64,000 nt of DNA, taken from an uncultured Lachnospiraceae bacterium (GTDB taxonomy: Bacteria > Bacillota > Clostridia > Lachnospirales > Lachnospiraceae). Made by a program: the position numbers and the translations under genes. How positions within the stretch are numbered: the first letter of the stretch is position 1; every line of letters starts with the position of its first letter. The notes beneath the pieces are model-generated. The model saw only the letters and a program-made list of their open reading frames with translations. It made no database searches and was not told the DNA's origin. Location of the stretch: assembly GCA_902779305.1 (NCBI GenBank), contig CACZBD010000004.1:124001-188000 (forward strand). Direction: 5' to 3'. Positions 39,224 to 46,854 of the stretch are shown in pieces.

Positions 39224-39847
39224 TCAATCTATTGAAGAATAAGCGAAAAACAGGAAGATAAAACAAGCGATTTCTGATATTACTGCTATATATGACATCA
39301 AGATACCTATTTGAAATTTTCTCATTTTTTTCGTACATATTCCGGAATTGATATGGATTTCCGTTAGTATTTCATTTATATAATCCTCTTCTAAAGCCGA
39401 GTTTGCTACTTTAATATATGTATCTTTATCTTTGAATTGAGAGATTTTACCATAGAAAATACTGTAATCAGGGTGTGCTGTTGCTTTTAATTCTTTTTTC
39501 TTTAACATGCCAGTTAGCTTGGGTGATATAGCATGAAGGCAAAACCCAATTGAAATAGCAAAAGCGATTAGGCCGATACATAGCATGGAAAATGCGATAT
39601 AGCGTGATCCTGAATCAATCATTTTAAATATTTCTATTTTTATTCCAATGAGGCTCTCAGCTAACGCTATAACACCAAATACTATTGTAAATACGGCACA
39701 AAATGTACTCACTTTTGAATCTGCATTGTTTATCCACATGTTAACCATTTCGAGAACGAATTCATGCTCATCGACCGAGAGATGTTTTTTTGATGAGATC
39801 TGATCGGTTTTATTTACATTTTCTTTTTTTCTTCTGATATTGTTCAT
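39224..39847 (-). CDS. pycTM: Pycsar effector-type membrane protein (PycTM/DUF5706-like)
   Basis: 207 residues. After a polar N-terminus come a helix with NADSKVS (residues 41-47), TM1 (~47-68), TM2 (~83-106), a cytoplasmic part with SIFYGKISQFKDKDTYI (~129-146), and a C-terminal TM3 (~177-203). Order, spacing and the FYGKI-type segment match PycTM effectors, which on binding cyclic pyrimidine nucleotide damage the membrane and stop phage growth. AAAGGAG precedes ATG. It overlaps the unknown middle gene by 38 bases, and the cyclase lies upstream, so the three are co-expressed. Confidence 0.82.
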   Translation of the reverse strand: MNNIRRKKENVNKTDQISSKKHLSVDEHEFVLEMVNMWINNADSKVSTFCAVFTIVFGVIALAESLIGIKIEIFKMIDSGSRYIAFSMLCIGLIAFAISIGFCLHAISPKLTGMLKKKELKATAHPDYSIFYGKISQFKDKDTYIKVANSALEEDYINEILTEIHINSGICTKKMRKFQIGILMSYIAVISEIACFIFLFFAYSSID

Positions 39848-40430
39848 ATTCTAGTTCTCCTTTGGTTCCATGTGAATAAGCTAATAAGTCTAAGCCTTTT
39901 GTTTTTCCAGATAAATACTTTCTGTATGCAGTAAGCATATTATCCGCAGTTCGTACGCATTCCAATAGAACGTTATCCATTGTTATAAATGATTCAGGAA
40001 CACCTACGCAAAAGCAGTGATTTCCAGCTTTATCAGCAGATCCATTGAAGTGTCGATACATTTTTTTGATTTTTTCGATGTTTATCCATTTTCCACCATA
40101 TACTTTACATCCTGCCTGTTGATAGTTTAATGGTATTTCGACTCTTAGTTTTCTACTGAATGATTCGGTGAAGTCATCAATTGAACCACGAGTATATGCA
40201 ATAGTACATGCATTTACAGCCACAACTATTAATTGAGCTAAAGAAGGAGTCGATGTTGGAGGAATACTTAAATATGAATAAGGGTATTCTTTTTTTAACT
40301 CGGCAAAATCGTGATATACAGCAGTATAGTATTTTGAATAATCTAGTTCCTCATTACGATTCGGCCCAAGCAGCATTGTAGTTTTTTGTCTTATTGTTTC
40401 TTTCAAGATTATCATCCTCCACAATCTCAC
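39810..40430 (-). CDS. unknown protein between cyclase and PycTM
   Basis: 188 to 206 residues depending on the start: GTG 40430, ATG 40415 or ATG 40376; none has a clear ribosome site, and all overlap the cyclase 3' end, implying coupling. I do not recognise a family. It is soluble, with a Tyr-rich N-terminus, a segment starting TSTPSLAQLIVVAVNAC, several Cys/His (QQAGCKVYGG, NHCFCVGVP) and a basic tail QYQKKKRKCK. Described Pycsar loci usually have only cyclase and effector, so this may be an extra regulator, sensor or inhibitor. It also overlaps the effector gene. Confidence 0.75.
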   Translation of the reverse strand: MRLWRMIILKETIRQKTTMLLGPNRNEELDYSKYYTAVYHDFAELKKEYPYSYLSIPPTSTPSLAQLIVVAVNACTIAYTRGSIDDFTESFSRKLRVEIPLNYQQAGCKVYGGKWINIEKIKKMYRHFNGSADKAGNHCFCVGVPESFITMDNVLLECVRTADNMLTAYRKYLSGKTKGLDLLAYSHGTKGELEYEQYQKKKRKCK

Positions 40431-41679
40431 AGAATTCTTTGTAGCCGGTCTGCGTCATATAGCATCCATTAGGCAACTTTTCGAATTGGTTTGCAAGGAT
40501 CGGATTCTCGTCTTCGATAATGCAGAATATTTTTTGTGAGATAACTAATTGGTTTTCGCCGGCGTAATCATCCTCAAATCGATCTGCATCTGATACAGTT
40601 CTTCCTATGAGAATATTGTCTTTACTATTCCTAGCACCTATCCGCGATGCAAATACGGTTCCGATTGATTCTCCTACTCCAATATTGACATTGAATTCCT
40701 TGACTTTATCAATTATTCTCATGGCAGTAATAATAGAGTCTTGAGCACAATTTTGACTCTTTATATCGTGAAAAAGAGCAAACTCTCGATCGCCTTGAAA
40801 CTGAATATGAACACCTTTTCCCTTTACTGCTGAATACAAGGATTTTAGTATTTTCTGAGTTTTATCAGCCATTTCTTCTAGATTTGCATCATCTTTGTCG
40901 AATTGCTGCGTGAACCCACGAACATCCGCAAACAAAGGAATCCCGATAACTTTTTTAATTGTTTTTACTGACAAACGATCTGGGGAGATCATCTCACGAG
41001 CAGATTCGTTGTTCATATCTGCAAGGTTTGTCTTCTGTACAATTTCATAGGCATGATTCAGTTCTTCTCTATAATCCTCGTCATCCATAGTGAGAAGCCG
41101 TATGGGTGCCGTATAATACCGGAACTCTTTGTATTTTGAAATCTGTGAACTATTAATCCTTTTAAATATTTCACTATCTGCTACGTCAAGGACGTCATAT
41201 ATCGAACTATCTATAGAAATAAAACCATCACCGCTCAGCATCTGAAGTTTAGCAGCATAGTTTGCAGCAAAACCTATGGTTGTTTCTTCTTCATAATCAT
41301 TATCTCGAAATACGAAATCATAAAATCTGCCATAGCATGCGCCAACTTTGATATTAAAACACTTTAGTTTCTTATATTTTGTAACATCGTTATTAAGATA
41401 TAATGACAGTCTATATGCATACATAGACACGTCCTTAACAATCTTAAACGATTCTTGAACATCGGCAAGAATATACATATGTATGCGTGATCCGGTAACT
41501 TTTTCCGTAACAAAAACATCCGTGTATTTATTATTACCGAACCATTCTATGGACGAAAAAAACGTGTTTAAAGCATGGATAGAATGATTAACATTTCCGC
41601 TATCAAGTTCTTCTTTTTCTACTATGTCGTCAAAATTGCTAATATTAATGTAGAAATGCATGCCTTCTCTTTTTTTCAT
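40354..41679 (-). CDS. pycC: class III nucleotide cyclase, Pycsar PycC-like, degenerate-plus-active tandem
   Basis: 441 residues in two class III cyclase-like halves. The C-terminal half keeps both metal aspartates (FADVRGF, Asp252; QGDREFALF, Asp297) and GVGESIGTVFASR and ends with VSDADRF (Arg367). The N-terminal half has Asn12 and Ser64 where those aspartates should be, yet keeps AANYAAK (Asn140, Lys144) in the transition-state position. One active site built from both halves, as in mammalian adenylyl cyclase, is likely. Association with a PycTM effector predicts cCMP or cUMP as product. AAGGAGG precedes ATG 41679. Confidence 0.82.
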   Translation of the reverse strand: MKKREGMHFYINISNFDDIVEKEELDSGNVNHSIHALNTFFSSIEWFGNNKYTDVFVTEKVTGSRIHMYILADVQESFKIVKDVSMYAYRLSLYLNNDVTKYKKLKCFNIKVGACYGRFYDFVFRDNDYEEETTIGFAANYAAKLQMLSGDGFISIDSSIYDVLDVADSEIFKRINSSQISKYKEFRYYTAPIRLLTMDDEDYREELNHAYEIVQKTNLADMNNESAREMISPDRLSVKTIKKVIGIPLFADVRGFTQQFDKDDANLEEMADKTQKILKSLYSAVKGKGVHIQFQGDREFALFHDIKSQNCAQDSIITAMRIIDKVKEFNVNIGVGESIGTVFASRIGARNSKDNILIGRTVSDADRFEDDYAGENQLVISQKIFCIIEDENPILANQFEKLPNGCYMTQTGYKEFCEIVEDDNLERNNKTKNYNAAWAES

Positions 41680-41698
41680 ATTTATCCTCCTTGCAATT

Positions 41699-41734
41699 AA
41701 AAACGCGTCATGTAGAGACAGATGACGCGTTTTT
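41699..41734 (-). promoter_or_regulatory. 13-bp hairpin in the pycC leader (attenuator or operator)
   Basis: AAAAACGCGTCAT (41699-41711) and ATGACGCGTTTTT (41722-41734) are perfect complements with a 10-base loop. On the minus strand it ends in UUUUU just upstream of the pycC ribosome site, so it has the form of an intrinsic terminator located inside the leader. Confidence 0.65.
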
Positions 41735-41815
41735 ACAATATAATTAATAATCTTATTTATTATGCTATCATCTATTCATTTTTCCCATTTTCTAATATAC
41801 GAATTATTGTGCAAT

Positions 41816-41841
41816 AAAAAGGACTCCCTATACAGAGAGTC
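41816..41841 (-). terminator. terminator of the XRE gene at 41998-42480
   Basis: Minus strand: GACTCTC (41841-41835), loop, GGGAGTC (41828-41822), then CTTTTT (41821-41816). Stem of seven pairs with one G-U. It separates the XRE gene from pycC. Confidence 0.7.
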
Positions 41842-41997
41842 GAATAATTACGTTTGAACATGTCAAACAAATGTATAACTATTTATACTCTCTGCGTCCT
41901 CATCATTTCAGCACTAATTCCCCTTACATTTATTAAGACGTAGTGAGATATAAAAAAGGTTCAACATATATAATTGATTATTACAAAAAAGTGATTT

Positions 41998-42480
41998 CTA
42001 CCATCCCTTTATCTGTTTGATCTGTTCAGCGCGTTCGGGATCCTTGTGGTACTGAAGCTTGAATTTGATCGTTTCCACTATCTCTTTTCGGGATTCATCG
42101 TCAAGCTGATAGAATGAGGTGAGAAGATTGTCCACGTCAGGCATGCTGTTCTTGCCATATAGGTGCATTAAGGGATAGAGAGAGTACTTTATATAGGTCT
42201 TTACTCTTGAGGCATCCAGGCTGCCTTTAAGGCCGTCAGGGAGGGTAGGATATATCTCCTCTTCCTTGATCTCCCCGGAAAACGGCATAGCTGAACATAT
42301 CTCATTAACATCGATCTCCAGCTCGTTTGCCAGTCTCAAGGCATAATCAAACCGGATATTTGAATCCTTCTGAATAATGGAATAAAGCGTTGTAGCGCTT
42401 ATTCCGGTCGCTTTTGCTATTCTGCGGACATTTGTACCCTTGACATCCAGATACTCTTTTAATTTGCTCCCATCGCCCAT
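41998..42480 (-). CDS. XRE-family transcriptional regulator
   Basis: 160 residues. The N-terminal helix-turn-helix (LKEYLDVKGTNVRRIAKATGISATTLYSIIQKD, residues ~7-40) is followed by DYALRLANELEIDVNEIC and an uncharacterised helical C-terminal domain. Repressor-like. Two palindromes upstream (42509, 42580) are probable operators. The gene is transcribed toward the Pycsar operon but separated by a terminator. A partial copy of its 3' end lies at 39158. Confidence 0.85.
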   Translation of the reverse strand: MGDGSKLKEYLDVKGTNVRRIAKATGISATTLYSIIQKDSNIRFDYALRLANELEIDVNEICSAMPFSGEIKEEEIYPTLPDGLKGSLDASRVKTYIKYSLYPLMHLYGKNSMPDVDNLLTSFYQLDDESRKEIVETIKFKLQYHKDPERAEQIKQIKGW

Positions 42481-42508
42481 AATTCACTCCTTTAGTAAAC
42501 AACTCATA

Positions 42509-42592
42509 TACGAAAATTGTAAATCTGTAACAAGTCATAGCACACAAATCACAATAAAACAAGGCATTTCTAACAAATATACGAAAATCGTA
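42509..42592 (-). promoter_or_regulatory. paired operators of the 41998-42480 XRE regulator
   Basis: TACGA-AAA-TTGTA at 42509-42521 and the perfect palindrome TACGA-AAA-TCGTA at 42580-42592, 71 bases apart, both ahead of the XRE gene. A weaker relative (TACGAATTATTGT) occurs near 41799 ahead of pycC. Confidence 0.6.
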
Positions 42593-43031
42593 AATGCAGG
42601 AATTACGAAACAGAAATACCAAAAGGTTTTCGGAATAAAAAAGAAAAAGAAAAGGGAAAATCCGGGTCCGAGCAAAAGCGAGGTTCAAGGGGATTGGGGA
42701 GTACCCCCACAAGCAGCAAACAGGCGGCGGTATATACCGATGCCCTGCTTGCACAGGAGGATAAACAGTGATTGCACTCTAAATCAAGGAGAAGTTTTTA
42801 ACAGATCGTCTAAGCTACAGTTAAGAACCTGGGATAGTATTACCAGTTCAATATCGGTAACAAATCGTTTGCCGCATTCAATTCGCTGAATTGCATTTTT
42901 GTCTATATCCAAACCGGCAACCTGGAGTCGATCCGCGAGCTCACGTTGAGATATACTCATAGACATTCTGTAAGTAGCTACAGTTCTTCCGCATATATTA
43001 TTTCTTCCATCAAATGTTTTGTTAATAAACA
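42593..43031. other. intergenic stretch with G/C-rich palindromic segment
   Basis: Before the small XRE gene ends at 42784, 42593-42783 holds no convincing gene. It contains a locally G-rich segment near 42690-42720 with GGGGAGTACCCCC and a purine-rich run AAAAAGAAAAAGAAAAG at about 42641-42657. Such segments occur near mobilisation origins, but no relaxase or nick-site consensus is visible here. The segment 42784-43031 is the small XRE gene on the minus strand. Confidence 0.4.
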
Positions 43032-43032
43032 T
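42784..43032 (-). CDS. small XRE-family regulator
   Basis: 82 residues, almost entirely a helix-turn-helix (GRTVATYRMSMSISQRELADRLQVAGLDIDKNAIQRIECGKRFVTDIELVILSQVL). The internal ATG at 43032 follows AGAGGTG at six bases and is preferred over ATG 43053. It diverges from the ligase gene; the two operators 43044-43062 and 43097-43115 lie between them, suggesting it represses both its own and the ligase promoter. Confidence 0.85.
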   Translation of the reverse strand: MFINKTFDGRNNICGRTVATYRMSMSISQRELADRLQVAGLDIDKNAIQRIECGKRFVTDIELVILSQVLNCSLDDLLKTSP

Positions 43033-43043
43033 GCATTCACCTC

Positions 43044-43115
43044 TGACATTCACTGATTGTCATCAAAGGTATTTTCTGATAGAATGTAAAAAACAATGAC
43101 ATTCACTGAATGTCA
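43044..43115. promoter_or_regulatory. two 19-bp operators in the divergent XRE / ligase promoter
   Basis: TGACATTCACTGATTGTCA (43044-43062) and the perfect palindrome TGACATTCACTGAATGTCA (43097-43115), 53 bases centre to centre. The plus promoter TTGTCA (43057-43062), 17 bases, TAGAAT (43080-43085) overlaps the first operator. Confidence 0.8.
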
Positions 43116-43150
43116 ATAGTTTTTTAATCAGTCTGTTTGGAGAGAGTATT

Positions 43151-44884
43151 ATGACAACGATCCAAGGGAAGAGCAGTAATACAGGTTTTCCTTCTGTTGA
43201 TAAACCGTGGTTAAAGCATTACTCAGAAGAAGTGATAAAAGGAAAATTACCGGAATGCAGTATCTATGAATATATGTATGAGAATAATAAGAATTATCCT
43301 CACGATACTGCTATTAGCTATTTCGGGAAAAGAATAAGTTACAGAAGGCTATTCGAGAGCATAGATAAAACAGCTTCCGCATTACAGGCATTAGGTGTAA
43401 AGGAGGGCGAAATAGTAACTGTTGCTTTGCCCAGTATTCCAGAAGCTCTTTATATTGTTTACGCATTGAATAAGATAGGCGCAGTTGCGAATATGATTCA
43501 CCCCTTGGCCGGAGAGAATGAAATCATACATTACCTTAATGAAGTAGAAAGCAAAGTTGCTTTTTTATTCGATGGGACGTATCGGATAATCAAAAGTTCT
43601 ATTGGAAAAACGAGCTTAAAGAAAGGTATTGTAGTTACAGTAGGAGATTCCCTGCCCACTGGCTTGAAGCTGCTGTATTCCTTGAAAGCTAGGAGTGTAA
43701 TAGTTGATGATAGTATTTCTACATGGAAACGGTTTCTGGCGAAAGGAAAGGGAATAACTGTTTCAACTGGAAAAAAAGATAGTAGCAAAATGGCTATTAT
43801 TTCTCATACTGGTGGAACGACAGGTGAGCCGAAGGGTGTGATGCTATCTGATGATAGTATAAATGCCATGATATGGCAAATTGGGAAACTGCTTTCGGTT
43901 GTTCGTCAGGAAAGCCAGCTAGCAGTGTTACCTCCTTTTGTTAACTACAGCCTTGTGAATGCGATGCTAGAGCCTATAGGACTCGGTAATACATCCATTC
44001 TGATCCCGGATTATAAACCAGAATTGTTTGCCCAATATGCTAAAAAGTATAAACCGACATATATAAGTTCAATACCCGCGTACTGGGAAGCGATACTGAA
44101 AATTAAAAACATTGAAAAGACAGATTTATCATTTCTTCGATGTCCTTTTTATGGTGGGGAAGCAATGAATTCAGTAAATGAAGAGGCTGTTAATCAGCTA
44201 CTTCATAAGTGTGGTGCCCCCAATGGTTTGGCGAAGGGTTTGGGAGCAACAGAGTTAGTTTCTGCAGCAACCCTTACTCCTTATGATTTTAATACCATTG
44301 GAAGTGTTGGTATTCCGTTGCCAAAGATAAATTGTAAGCTGGCATTGCCTGATATGGAAGAAGCGTCCTATGGAAATACTGGAGAAATCTGTTTTTCCGG
44401 TCCCACGGTCATGATGGGCTACTACAACAAAGAGAAAGATACAAGCGACATTATAAAAAAACATCCCGATGGTCAGCGTTGGTTACACACTGGAGACCTG
44501 GGTTATATGAATGAAAACGGCGTGCTTTTTGTTACGGGACGTGTTAAGCGTATTTTTATGACAAAAGGGCGAGATAAGCAGATAACCAAGGTGTTTCCTG
44601 ATCGAGTTGAAAAAGCGATATGTTCTAATTCAAATGTGGAATTATGCTGCGTGGTAGGGGTGCCGGACGAAGAACGCATAAACTATCCCAAGGCATTTGT
44701 AGTACTGAAACAGAAGGAACCATCTGATGAGATAGAGAAAAACATCATGGATATTTGCAAAGAAAATTTACCGGAATATATGGTTCCTGAGGAAATTGAG
44801 TTTCGGAAGGATTTTCCAAGAACAGAACGAGGAAAAGTAGATTACAGAGCATTGGAAAGGATGACAAAGGATGACAAAGGATAA
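43151..44884 (+). CDS. AMP-forming acyl/aryl ligase (ANL superfamily)
   Basis: 577 residues. P-loop SHTGGTTGEPKGV at residues 218-230, YGGEAMNS, GATELVS, WLHTGDLGY near residue 448 and the C-terminal hinge and catalytic-lysine segment PRTERGKVDYRAL give a complete acyl-CoA-synthetase-like enzyme. Substrate unknown. It is not fused to a carrier domain. Controlled by the divergent XRE operators. An adenylate-forming enzyme on a defence island is unusual. By eye its AT-rich codon use matches the island, not the host flank. Confidence 0.85.
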   Translation: MTTIQGKSSNTGFPSVDKPWLKHYSEEVIKGKLPECSIYEYMYENNKNYPHDTAISYFGKRISYRRLFESIDKTASALQALGVKEGEIVTVALPSIPEALYIVYALNKIGAVANMIHPLAGENEIIHYLNEVESKVAFLFDGTYRIIKSSIGKTSLKKGIVVTVGDSLPTGLKLLYSLKARSVIVDDSISTWKRFLAKGKGITVSTGKKDSSKMAIISHTGGTTGEPKGVMLSDDSINAMIWQIGKLLSVVRQESQLAVLPPFVNYSLVNAMLEPIGLGNTSILIPDYKPELFAQYAKKYKPTYISSIPAYWEAILKIKNIEKTDLSFLRCPFYGGEAMNSVNEEAVNQLLHKCGAPNGLAKGLGATELVSAATLTPYDFNTIGSVGIPLPKINCKLALPDMEEASYGNTGEICFSGPTVMMGYYNKEKDTSDIIKKHPDGQRWLHTGDLGYMNENGVLFVTGRVKRIFMTKGRDKQITKVFPDRVEKAICSNSNVELCCVVGVPDEERINYPKAFVVLKQKEPSDEIEKNIMDICKENLPEYMVPEEIEFRKDFPRTERGKVDYRALERMTKDDKG

Positions 44885-44966
44885 GTAGTAATGATTATCC
44901 ATAGTTAAACTTTGGTGCTATATGAAAGATCGTTTCTTTGATATAGATTGTTGGAGATTTTGAGAA

Positions 44967-45929
44967 ATGAACAAACAATTTAAGAATACATTAATGCTGG
45001 GAAATGGCTTCAATCTTTCTATATTTTCAAATGCACCGGATTGGAAATCATTATATTATGATAAAAACGTTGGACTGATAGATAATCATAATTATACATT
45101 GTTGTATGAAATGAATCTTGTTCAAAAGCAAAATTCTGACAATCAGTACAAGCGTATTATGGTAGATAAGCTTCGCTCATATACAGGATTGGATAATATT
45201 AGAAAGAAGGCTCTTAATATAGATTCTTTTGGTAAGTTGCTTCAAAAACACGGTATTCAGAATATTATTACAACTAATTATGATAAAGGAATTGAAAACA
45301 TCCTTTGCGGTAGAAATGGTTATAAAGAAGCGTGGCCCCCAAATATCGAAAAAAGCTATGGTGAAAAAATATACAGTATTCGACGAAATATAATGCTTAA
45401 GAGAGGAAATTCTGAAATCAGAATCTGGAAAATACATGGGGATATAGATAATATAGCCTCTGTTTCACTTGGATTTGATCAGTATTGTGGAGCTCTAGCA
45501 AAGATTGATAGCTACCTGAAGGGGAAATATAATTCTAGTACTTATGCAACAGAGAGCGTAAAACCGATGCGTGATAAGTGTGAGGCTGATGATTATAGCG
45601 ATATGTCATGGATAGATCTGTTTTTTAATTCGAATGTATATATCGCATGTTTTGGTATGGACTTCTCGGAAACAGATATTTGGTGGCTGATCAATAAGAG
45701 AATAAGATTTATAAAACAAGGAATTCCCATAAAGAATAAGATTGTATATTTGTATAATGAATATGATACAGGGGAATCTTGTATGAAAAAGTGCATTAAA
45801 GCTAATAAAGAGAAGAAGAAAGCTTTTGAAGAGAAGATGAATACGTTAAAGGCATTTGGCGTAGAATGTAAAAGAATGGAAAGTGGAGAACGCTGTATTC
45901 CGTCGCTGTTTGAGCATATTGATTTATAG
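44967..45929 (+). CDS. SIR2-like domain protein
   Basis: 320 residues. TLMLGNGFNLSIF (residues 8-20) replaces the usual GAGAS loop; ITTNYDKGIE (101-110), WKIHGDID (154-161), SLGFDQY (167-173) and IACFGMDFSETD (226-237) follow the order of SIR2_2 NAD-binding proteins seen in phage defence. Such proteins often cleave NAD to abort infection. It starts 82 bases after the ligase gene with its own GGAG. No partner that would sense phage is obvious next to it. Confidence 0.8.
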   Translation: MNKQFKNTLMLGNGFNLSIFSNAPDWKSLYYDKNVGLIDNHNYTLLYEMNLVQKQNSDNQYKRIMVDKLRSYTGLDNIRKKALNIDSFGKLLQKHGIQNIITTNYDKGIENILCGRNGYKEAWPPNIEKSYGEKIYSIRRNIMLKRGNSEIRIWKIHGDIDNIASVSLGFDQYCGALAKIDSYLKGKYNSSTYATESVKPMRDKCEADDYSDMSWIDLFFNSNVYIACFGMDFSETDIWWLINKRIRFIKQGIPIKNKIVYLYNEYDTGESCMKKCIKANKEKKKAFEEKMNTLKAFGVECKRMESGERCIPSLFEHIDL

Positions 45930-46016
45930 ATACTAAGCAAATGGGGAAATGATGGGAGTCTATTTAAACAAATTATCCTAAATGAAAGATATTATTTCTA
46001 AGGGTAAAAACGAGTA

Positions 46017-46045
46017 TTGACAGGGGTTTCGCCATCGATTATGAT
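46017..46045 (+). promoter_or_regulatory. promoter of the type III antitoxin RNA
   Basis: TTGACA (46017-46022), 17 bases, TATGAT (46040-46045). Transcription would start near 46052, right before the repeats. Confidence 0.85.
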
Positions 46046-46051
46046 GAAGAT

Positions 46052-46190
46052 GGTAACAGAGGGTGTATCTCAGCCCTTAAGTGAGAAAGTTATTAGTGAG
46101 TTTCTCTTGACTCATAACAAGAAATTTACGAGTGAGTGTTTCGCCACTCATAAGTGCGAGTTTAACAGGGGCAAGTCTAGTACTTGCCCT
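46052..46190 (+). ncRNA. type III antitoxin RNA (ToxI/antiQ-like) with 36-base repeats
   Basis: Two adjoining 36-base units (46095-46130, 46131-46166) share AGTGAG, ACTCATAA and TTTA-type positions. A third, weaker unit (about 46060-46094) precedes them. The following hairpin 46169-46189 terminates most transcripts, so antitoxin exceeds toxin. Layout (promoter, about 2.9 repeats, terminator, toxin) matches AbiQ/antiQ. Confidence 0.8.
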
Positions 46191-46191
46191 T
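46169..46191 (+). terminator. attenuating terminator between antitoxin and toxin
   Basis: GGGCAAGT (46169-46176), loop CTAGT, ACTTGCCC (46182-46189) followed by TT. Weak U-run allows read-through into the toxin gene. Confidence 0.8.
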
Positions 46192-46217
46192 GATTCTATG
46201 TTACGGAGGTGTGAGGT

Positions 46218-46718
46218 ATGGATAAGAAAGATGAAATCCGGTTTTATGAGATAGATCCTAGATACATTGATTATCTTTTGCCGTTTGCACTGCATCTGTA
46301 TGGAAATAAGCAACCGGGACAGAATAATGAGAGAAAGTATATTGGAGTTGTTTTGCATATAAATGAGTTGGATTATTTTGCTCCATTGTCATCTGCCAAG
46401 AAGAAACATAAATATATGGAAGAGGGACTGGATTTTATACGAGTAAAGAATTATGCAGTCATAAATCTCAACAATATGATTCCGGTTCCAGTGTCGGTAT
46501 GTAAGCAAGTAGATTTTTCGAAAGAGAAGAATCCCAAATACAGGGATCTTCTCCGAGCGGAATACCGATATATAAAGATGATTCGGGAGCGTATCTGGAA
46601 GAATGCAAGATTGTTATACAACCATAAGATAAAGAACGTAGATAGTACACCGCTTGCAAAAAGATGTAATGATTTTGGGCTGCTAGAGGAAAAGTGCAGG
46701 GAGTACAAAATTGACTGA
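46218..46718 (+). CDS. toxN: type III toxin-antitoxin endoribonuclease ToxN/AbiQ
   Basis: 166 residues, the normal size. FYEIDPRYIDYLLPF, RKYIGVVLHIN, YFAPLSSAKKKHKYM and YAVINLNNMIPVP are the ToxN/AbiQ hallmarks. The enzyme cuts RNA and the antitoxin repeats normally hold it inactive in an RNA-protein complex; phage shut-off of transcription frees it. GGAGG at 46205-46209 precedes ATG 46218. It is the last gene before the right island end. Confidence 0.93.
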   Translation: MDKKDEIRFYEIDPRYIDYLLPFALHLYGNKQPGQNNERKYIGVVLHINELDYFAPLSSAKKKHKYMEEGLDFIRVKNYAVINLNNMIPVPVSVCKQVDFSKEKNPKYRDLLRAEYRYIKMIRERIWKNARLLYNHKIKNVDSTPLAKRCNDFGLLEEKCREYKID

Positions 46719-46726
46719 TCCGAGCG

Positions 46727-46750
46727 ATAGGTAACTATATAGGTAACTTC
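46727..46750 (+). repeat. arm-type repeats at the right island end
   Basis: ATAGGTAACT at 46727-46736 and ATAGGTAACTTC at 46739-46750, matching the left-end motifs at 39113 and 39133. Confidence 0.6.
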
Positions 46751-46794
46751 AGAAGTATATCAAGTGAAATAGAAGCGTAAACTCAATACTTAGC

Positions 46795-46854
46795 AGGGCT
46801 TTCGGAAAAGGACTCTGACTCCGTCATTTGGAGGTTCGAAGCCTCCTAGCCCTG
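46795..46854 (+). pseudogene. truncated tRNA-Gln copy (attR)
   Basis: The anticodon stem to 3' end is nearly identical to tRNA-Gln, but the D-arm is replaced by a shorter unrelated stretch (AGGGCTTTCGGAAAA before GGACTCTG), so it cannot fold as a tRNA. Confidence 0.88.

Noticed and set aside
42655..42722. Possible transfer origin near the G-rich palindromic segment
   Set aside because: No relaxase gene, nick-site consensus or mobilisation accessory gene in the island; the idea has no support beyond base composition.
42347..42754. 135-residue open frame on the minus strand ahead of the XRE gene
   Set aside because: Low-complexity frame that runs into the XRE gene in another phase, with no ribosome site; it covers the operator region.
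46060..46166. 36-base repeats as a CRISPR array
   Set aside because: Units are contiguous without spacers, diverged, and directly followed by a terminator and ToxN; they are a type III antitoxin RNA. No CRISPR array or cas gene is seen in the window.
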